Below, piece after piece: positions 57,533 through 64,000 of a DNA stretch of 64,000 bases (within the stretch, counting starts at the first letter, position 1; each line of letters starts with the position of its first letter). The translations under genes and the position numbers were made by a program. This stretch comes from Chamaelirium japonicum (taxonomy: Eukaryota > Streptophyta > Magnoliopsida > Liliales > Melanthiaceae). The notes beneath the pieces are model-generated. The model was not told the origin of the DNA and searched no databases. It saw only the letters and a program-made list of their open reading frames with translations. Location of the stretch: assembly GCA_947650365.1 (NCBI GenBank), contig OX393553.1:36671526-36735525 (forward strand), in the 5' to 3' direction.

Positions 57533-58032
57533 NNNNNNNNNNNNNNNNNNNNNNNNNNNNNNNNNNNNNNNNNNNNNNNNNNNNNNNNNNNNNNNNNNNN
57601 NNNNNNNNNNNNNNNNNNNNNNNNNNNNNNNNNNNNNNNNNNNNNNNNNNNNNNNNNNNNNNNNNNNNNNNNNNNNNNNNNNNNNNNNNNNNNNNNNNNN
57701 NNNNNNNNNNNNNNNNNNNNNNNNNNNNNNNNNNNNNNNNNNNNNNNNNNNNNNNNNNNNNNNNNNNNNNNNNNNNNNNNNNNNNNNNNNNNNNNNNNNN
57801 NNNNNNNNNNNNNNNNNNNNNNNNNNNNNNNNNNNNNNNNNNNNNNNNNNNNNNNNNNNNNNNNNNNNNNNNNNNNNNNNNNNNNNNNNNNNNNNNNNNN
57901 NNNNNNNNNNNNNNNNNNNNNNNNNNNNNNNNNNNNNNNNNNNNNNNNNNNNNNNNNNNNNNNNNNNNNNNNNNNNNNNNNNNNNNNNNNNNNNNNNNNN
58001 NNNNNNNNNNNNNNNNNNNNNNNNNNNNNNNN
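57533..58032. other. Assembly gap (500 N)
   Basis: Exactly 500 N residues, which suggests a placeholder of unknown true length. The bases on either side are inverted copies of each other (GCGATCTAGTG left, CACTAGATCGC right). Confidence 0.98.
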
Positions 58033-58259
58033 CACTAGATCGCGTGTTGAGGATCGAAAATAATGATATTATGGGATGGATCTAGCACCTTCTGGGAGGT
58101 ATAAAATTGGCTCGGGATATCGAAACATCATCAAGGAATGGTTCGAGGCTCCTAATAATCGACAGGATGCCCATTGCCCACCGCCGACCGTTCAATTGGA
58201 AGAAGATTTAGAAATTGAAAGGGATTCTATACCAAGGTGTAATTGTTTTTATTGCGACT

Positions 58260-59180
58260 TCTAGCTATCATTGCCCCTCTCAGGACCCGTATGGATCCTT
58301 TTTGGTCCACATATCTCCCCTCTGTGCTCTGTGCAATCAATTCTTAAAGGATGAGACCCATCTATTTTTCGACTGCATCATAGCTCGTAGTGTGTGGACA
58401 ATATTGGGCTATCCTTACTCGTCAGGCAATCAAGAGTGGTTCATTGAATCCTGTTTGAATTCCATCTGGGATTTGCTTTCCATGATAGGGATTGGCTTCA
58501 TCTTGCTACTTATCTTTTGTGAGCAGTTTGGAAGGAAATGAAGCACCATTTTTGAAGGTGTAGCGCCTAATTATGGAAGGGTTGTAAAGACAGCTCGAAA
58601 CCCCTCATGCTGCTATAATAAATTCGTTTGAAGATGTCTTCCTAGATTTCTAAAACTTAACGTTGATGCTTCAGAAGGGGCGGATCACTCTGACTGTGGG
58701 CTTACTATTCGTAATAAATGGGGGCATCCAGTTTGTAGCGTGGGTAAAACCTTTCCCTGTCTGTTCACCTATTGAAAGAGAATCCTATGTTATGATGGAA
58801 GGAATTAAGCTATGCTTATAGCTAAGAATCAACAATGTGATGATGGAGGGGGCAACGACCTATCTGTTCACACTCCTGTTGGAGGACACTCCTCCTCTCT
58901 GGAAGATCCATACAATGACTATAGAATACAGAAGAATTTTTTAGCTATTTGCTAACTGTGAGCTACATCATGTGAGAAGAGACTACAACAAGCGACAGAT
59001 AATTTAGCTTCGCATGCTCTCCAGTGTAATTCTCATTTTTTTTCTTTTTCAAACTCCCCTGGTTCTCTTTCTATTCTCTTTGAAGAGATTATCTGTAAAG
59101 ATACTGGAGATCATTAGTGAGAATTGCTTCCACCTCCTCCACCACTATTCCCTCCTCTCTATTTGCACCTACTGGTTCTA
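58260..59180 (+). pseudogene. LINE 3' end: RT zinc-binding and RNase H-like domains, copy A
   Basis: CALCNQFLKDETHLFFDCIIARSVW near 58320-58400 is the reverse-transcriptase zinc-binding motif that closes plant L1-type LINE ORF2 (C..C.....T..H.F..C..A..VW). Near 58652 follows LNVDASEGADHSDCGLTIRN, the start of the RNase H-like domain (.N.DGA...G..G.G..IR). Farther on come AMLIAK and the terminal YNKRQ-type block. Frames are broken by stops and shifts. A related shorter copy is at 44640-45175. The upstream RT body is either absent or inside the gap. Confidence 0.75.
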
Positions 59181-59481
59181 GGCAACTCCTTGGGATTGGT
59201 ACCATAAAGAATGGACAAGAGTAGTGGTAAGGATGGTTTCAACATGCCAAAAACAAATAAATCAAGCTCTGATTTTTTCCGAAGTCCCACCGAAAACGAA
59301 CAAAGATTCGGACGCAACTATTGTTGGGCAAGCAATCACTAGGAGATCAACTGTTCCAAAGGCGACAACAACAGTAGTAACATTGAAGAGAAGATCCCCA
59401 CAGAGATCCATGACCAGCAACAAAGTGAAGGAAACACATCTGCAATGGCGTGTCCAATCAGCACCCCCACCACCCAGCAAG

Positions 59482-59612
<131 letters not shown>

Positions 59613-59744
59613 ATAAAAAAAAACCCCAACAGTTGAACAGTCTTTTGGTTACTCTCCATATGCTGCAGGAATAACATGCAGAAACGAATTAAACGTTCAT
59701 TTAAGATAAAAAAACGGAGGCATGAGAACTATTACTAGAGTAAT

Positions 59745-60690
59745 GCTATTTGAACAAAGTAAGGGACAATCAGACGGGACAACTATATGTGAATGTATTG
59801 CTGGCATCTCCTGATTGGCGGGACTACGGGCCATGGGATGAATCTTAGGGTGGTCTCACAACCATTGGACATTGCCGGATGCCTCTCCCCGGCCAATTAT
59901 GATGCACGGGTACAAATATGGATATCGGTACAGGTACAATACGGATATACCGATATGATAATATCTTTAAAAGGTATGATACGGGTACGATGAGATACCT
60001 ATATAAATTTTTTTTTTTTTTATAATTTTAATATAATATCAATGATATTTTTTATAATTTAGTATAATTAAAAAGTAATAAAAATTTAAAAATATTTGCA
60101 TCGTATTTGTATTAATTTTTTCCTAAATTTTTAATTATTTTTAAATTTTATGTATCCGTATCCGTTTTCATGTCGTACCGGTGCCGTACCCATACCATAT
60201 CGAGGTACATGTACCCATGGCATACTAGTGTCATACCCAAATCGGTGTGTTAGTATCCGATTCAAAACGGCGTACAGAGTACGAAAATTGTCGTACCCGT
60301 ATCCGGTGTTTGTACGACAATCCTTTCGAAGTACCCATGTTTCATAGGCCCCCAGCAACCGTCCACTGCCCCGCCATTGACAACCGCTAGTCACCCTACA
60401 AGCCACTTGTCACTGCCACCCGCCACCAAGGACGCACCATAGGTCCCGTCGCTGCCTTTCATCAGCCACCACCCGCCGACGGCCATCACCCACCACCTCG
60501 CCAGGCCAACCGCCACCGTCCACCACCAACCAGCCTTCTACCGGCAATGTACATGCACAAACGTCAACCACCACCGCACAAAGCATCCCCATAGGGTTCA
60601 TCCCATGACCCATAGTCCCACCAATCAGGAGATGCCAGCACTCCACTTCATGCGGAGTTGTCCCGCCGGGCTGTCTCTCAGTTTGTTCTA
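59745..60690. mobile_element. TIR element with about 100-bp inverted repeats and GC-rich cargo
   Basis: The left arm has TGCTATTTGAACAAA, then GACGGGACAACT, then GCTGGCATCTCCTGATTGG and GGGCCATGGGATGAA. It is matched in reverse on the right by TTCATCCCATGACCC, CCAATCAGGAGATGCCAGC, AGTTGTCCCGCCGG and TTTGTTCTAATAGCA. The interior holds an AT-rich block with ATACGGATA/GTACCGG words (59900-60330, possibly a nested MITE) and a CCACC/CGCCAC-rich segment (60350-60560) with no recognised gene. The target duplication is not clear. Confidence 0.75.
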
Positions 60691-60794
60691 ATAGCAGTCA
60701 ATTTTAGGTAAACTCTATGGTAGTGGAACACTTACTCTTGTTCTTAAATTTAGATCCACACTTCCTGATATTGTTACCTTGACTTTTTGTCCTC

Positions 60795-63696
60795 TTAAAA
60801 GGACCACATGTGGTGGATCAGCACTTGTTTGAGAAACTCATCATGCCTTTGATCACCCAGTTCATCCTAAAATTGTTGTACATCACAAATATCATGGTAA
60901 TAAATGATTTATCATTGGGTAATAAATAAAATTTACTTTACTTTATAGCTGGGAAATACAAGCAGAGTCTAGAAGGATGAATGATGATATACCTGGGAGA
61001 AGGCAATTTGGCCTTGCCATGCAGTAACCATGCTTCTGGAGTGTCCATCACATGATAACTTCTTCTTATATCCCTGGGTTGCTGAAAGGGACTGGTGTGA
61101 TGTACAGATGGCACTAGCTGTGACTGTGAGTCCTCTGATATGTTCCCCAACTTCTGACCCAAAAAAAACCCATCAACATCATGTACACTGTTTATAGAGA
61201 GAGAAACAGAAATCCCAGTACAGGAATGGAGATAGGTTCTGTATCCTACACCTCTGATTGATTCACAGCAAAGTGGTGTGGCATGGAATTCACAGCAGCA
61301 AGCTTCATGGAGAGGAGCTGGGTAATGGGTAAGCATCAATCAATGCTCAACTTTGTTCAACCAATGGAGCTTTCATACATCAAATGCACCAAGCTCTGTT
61401 TTACCTCAACCTGATTCTGCAAGGACTGCACATACTTGATTATCTCCTCCAACACCATGGCCTTTCCTACAACCTAAAGTACAACCAAGGAGCAAACTGT
61501 CATTGAAAGTCTCTCTATAGGAGGGGAAAAAAGGTATTTTTGAGTATGCCCCCTAACCAATAATGATATTACAGATAACTTCCTCATTTTTTGAGTTGTA
61601 AAAACAGCTCTCTCACATATTTCTATTTTTACCAAAAAAAACACTGGTATGAACAATTTTTTGATAACTTTACCCTTTGCTGTCTCATGTGCTTGTGCAT
61701 GCCACCGTCATCCAAGGGAGGAGGAAGGAGAGAGGATGAGGATAACAACGAGAAGGAAGGACGACGATGATATGCACAGACACCAACAAATATGACATTC
61801 ACAAAGACCGAGTAGTGAAAACGATCAAATGGTGATTAAAAAAATAGCTATAATTTTTTTTTGTAAAAATCGGGATATGTGAAGGGATTATTAATAAAGT
61901 TTTAAAAGTGAAGGTTTATTCATACATCAATATTTGTCATGGATGTATATAAAAATCCTCAGCCAATATTAATTAATATTATAAATAGGGAAATTTTATT
62001 CATACCCCAAAAATCTATAATTAGCCTGCATTTTTAACAAACTTGAACGCACCCGTTTTCTTTTATCATACCCCATTCCTATCCTAAAAATACCCTTTCT
62101 CTAGCTCACCTCACCTTGAACCAGTTAAATGGCCCGTCCTATCTTGATTATACCCCAATTAAACACACACCCTCTTGAATATATCCTAATTATAAGCCCT
62201 CTTTAACACACCCCGCTCTTAAATACATCAGACGAGGGTGCGAACTCCTATTCTTTTCCCCATTGGTAGAGGGGGATAGGTCTCCTATGGAGAAACTGAT
62301 TGGGGGAATTGGGGGTTTGGTTTGTCGAGCCTCTTTGCCGTTGTTGTTACCGATGGCGATGATGCCATATTCGCCACCGTTTTCTTCTCAAATAGGCATT
62401 CAAAGGGTTCTGTATTTAAGTTAGGTTTTAGTGGATGTGGGATACAAGATAAGGGTATAATGGGTATTTAAAAAACTCAGAGATAGCTATTGAGAAACGA
62501 ATGGGAGACGGAGGGCAATTACAGATTTTTCGGGTATGAATAAAATTTTCCTATAAATAACCTCACTTTCTAAATATTATTCATAACCCCTCCAATTTTG
62601 GTTTTTACAAAACGACCCATACGCACGACTTAATAATCATTTTATCCTTGGCTGTCAAAGGTGCTCGTGCATGCCACTGTCCTTGAGCAAGGAGGAATGA
62701 GATGGGATGAGAATTAAGACAAGGAAGGATGACGAAGATCTATTCTCGGGCACCGACGGTGACGTCGTGCACACATGCCAAGTAGTCGAAGGGTAAAATG
62801 GGCAATTAGTTATATATTTATTTGCAAAAAATCACCATATGTGAGGGGGGTTATTAATCAAACTAAAAATCGAAAGGGTTATCTCTAATATCAACATTTA
62901 TTAGGGGTGTTTTTAAAAAAAAAACCACAAAAATAAAATGCAGCACCCCCAAAAGCTTGCACCTTGTGACAGCCAGGAACAAGGGCCTGCAAGAGCTTCA
63001 TCCTCTCACCTATTTTCTCCCTTCTTACCTGGAAAACCATATGGAGAGAATTTTGCTTACAAAACTATGAATCCCTGCATGGTAAGTAACCAAACACCAA
63101 CCGAAATGGTGTGTCCAAGGGCACCCCCCCCCCCCCCCCCCCCTTTACCCTTTCTGCAAGGCTGTGGCTGTCTGTCGCCTGACCTCGCCTTGCCCTCACA
63201 TGGATGTACCCTACAGGAGGCTCCCCACATTCCTCCCTCTCCTTCATCCCATCACCTCTGAGCTTCCCCCCCTCTGTCTGCTTCAGCCCACCACCACCAC
63301 TGAGTCTCCCCTGTCCCCAGCTCTTGCTTCCCTCTGTATCCTGACAACACATACAAGGAAACCAACTTACTAAAACCAGAAAAAAAGAAAAAGGGAAGAT
63401 ATACTACTAGGGTTTGATGATGTTCTTACTTGGGGTTGAACAGAAGTCGAGCAGCTCCCATCTCTGAACTTCCTCTTCTTCTCCGTTGAGCCTTGAGGTG
63501 TTTGGACCCTCATACCACCATGGGTCTCCAATGCAGGGTCTTTTCCGGCACTGCCAAGGGAGGGGTTGCTCTCATAAGTTTTGGGTTCAGCTGTCGAGGA
63601 GTGTGGAATGGCATCAGGTGTCTGGTGGTAAGGGAAGCTAGTGGAGCCATTGCTAAGATGGGGAGACGAGCGGAGTCTAGAAGCTAAGGCTGCCAT
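60795..63696 (-). CDS. bHLH transcription factor, BEE/CIB/bHLH137-like (6-7 exons)
   Basis: Nuclear DNA-binding regulator. Minus-strand exons: 63696-63430, 63340-63149, 63028-62963, 61473-61405, 61317-61252, 61153-60993, and a probable terminal exon 60866-60795. Exon 2 ends with the basic region [21 protein letters not shown]. Exon 3 gives helix 1 and the loop start ([20 protein letters not shown]). Exon 4 gives helix 2 ([18 protein letters not shown]) and exon 5 [10 protein letters not shown]. All HLH exons keep frame with GT-AG introns. The E-box-contacting E and R residues are present. ATG 63696 is chosen because a TATATATA box lies just upstream (about 63735-63742), making the in-frame ATG at 63792 unlikely. 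Exon 6 is 161 nt, which throws the last exon ([10 protein letters not shown]..., typical C-terminus) out of frame; without splicing, translation stops at 60938. Intron 3 is loaded with repeats. Confidence 0.85.
61540..61975. repeat. Repeat copy in bHLH intron 3 (left)
   Basis: Shares with 62575-62925 the series TTTACCCTTTGCTGTC, GTGCATGCCAC, GAGGATGAG, GAAGGACGACGA(T), and a final GTGAAGGG.TTATTAAT. The two copies flank the hAT MITE in the same orientation. Confidence 0.65.
61988..62551. mobile_element. TIR element in bHLH intron 3, 8-bp target duplication
   Basis: 564 bp. Left GGGAAATTTTATTCATACCC, right GGGTATGAATAAAATTTTCC. A perfect duplication TATAAATA lies at 61980-61987 and 62552-62559. 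An 8-bp duplication fits hAT. The interior has ACACCC/TATACCCC words; no transposase. Confidence 0.85.
62575..62925. repeat. Repeat copy in bHLH intron 3 (right)
   Basis: Partner of 61540-61975, for example TTATCCTTGGCTGTC, CTCGTGCATGCCAC, GGATGACGAAGAT and GTGAGGGGGGTTATTAATC. It ends about 40 bases before exon 3 on the plus coordinate. Confidence 0.65.
63124..63143 (-). repeat. Poly-G run just inside bHLH intron 2 (minus strand)
   Basis: Twenty G on the sense strand, starting about six bases after the exon 2 donor (AGG/GTAAAGGG...). G runs near donors can act as splicing enhancers or form quadruplexes. Length in the assembly may be approximate. Confidence 0.8.
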
Positions 63697-63734
63697 TTTT
63701 GAGAGGTGAGGCAGTGACTGCAAAAGTTGAGGGA

Positions 63735-63743
63735 GTATATATA
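63735..63743 (-). promoter_or_regulatory. TATA box of the bHLH gene
   Basis: TTATATATA on the minus strand, about 40-50 bases upstream of the ATG at 63696. If used, the 5' leader would be very short. Confidence 0.5.
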
Positions 63744-63796
63744 AGAAGGCAAGGAAACGGATAGAGAACTTGGTACTGATAAGACCAGCCAAAATG

Positions 63797-64000
<204 letters not shown>

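Noticed and set aside
63694-63792. Upstream in-frame ATG of the bHLH gene at 63792 as the true start.
   Set aside because: A TATA box lies between it and the ATG at 63696, and the added residues look like promoter translation. Not fully excluded.

Overview
The window is nuclear DNA from a flowering plant. Its three recognisable genes are split by spliceosomal introns, most of the rest is plant-type transposon debris, and CT/GA microsatellites are common. The LCB2 and CFAP20 proteins are typical of angiosperms. The LCB2 wording looks monocot- or magnoliid-like to me, but I cannot place the species. One 500-N assembly gap lies at 57533-58032.

Gene layout. (1) 5971-13035, plus strand: a complete 12-exon gene for the LCB2 subunit of serine palmitoyltransferase (489 aa). 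Its last exon and acceptor site are duplicated in tandem. (2) 19495-26552, plus: a complete 5-exon gene for CFAP20/BUG22 (190 aa), a ciliary-family protein retained in plants that lack cilia. (3) 60795-63696, minus: a bHLH transcription factor of the BEE/CIB/bHLH137 type. Its DNA-binding region is intact, but there is a probable one-base frameshift in the C-terminal part. A fourth locus at about 52590-53117 carries three exons matching the start of the RAWUL domain of DRIP/BMI1-type E3 ligases, with no RING visible. I see no functional link between these genes.

Transposon layout. 283-2720 is a TIR element with a TAA target duplication, filled by about 2 kb of GA-rich/ATATT array. 2.9-5.7 kb holds hAT-type, fold-back and SINE-like insertions upstream of LCB2. 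13.6-18.7 kb holds a decayed PIF/Harbinger element (transposase plus an oppositely oriented ORF1) with a SINE inserted in it. The CFAP20 introns contain a Copia LTR remnant, minisatellites and fold-back elements. 27.7-31.1 kb holds a Copia RT fragment, a large GA/CT inverted array and further repeats. 32076-43127 is a nearly intact, young LTR retrotransposon with long LTRs and a gag but no pol; a 106-bp tandem array fills part of its interior. 44-51 kb is a patchwork of LINE remnants, telomere-like repeats and nested MITEs with exact target duplications. 54.8-56.6 kb holds nested Tourist-like elements, 58-59.2 kb a LINE 3' end, and 59.7-60.7 kb a TIR element with GC-rich cargo.

The best candidates for something new are the gag-only retrotransposon with its three-part 106-bp higher-order array, the duplicated terminal exon of LCB2, the satellite-filled TIR shell at the left edge, and the assembly gap flanked by an inverted repeat. 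All comparisons were made by eye; no search or alignment was run.
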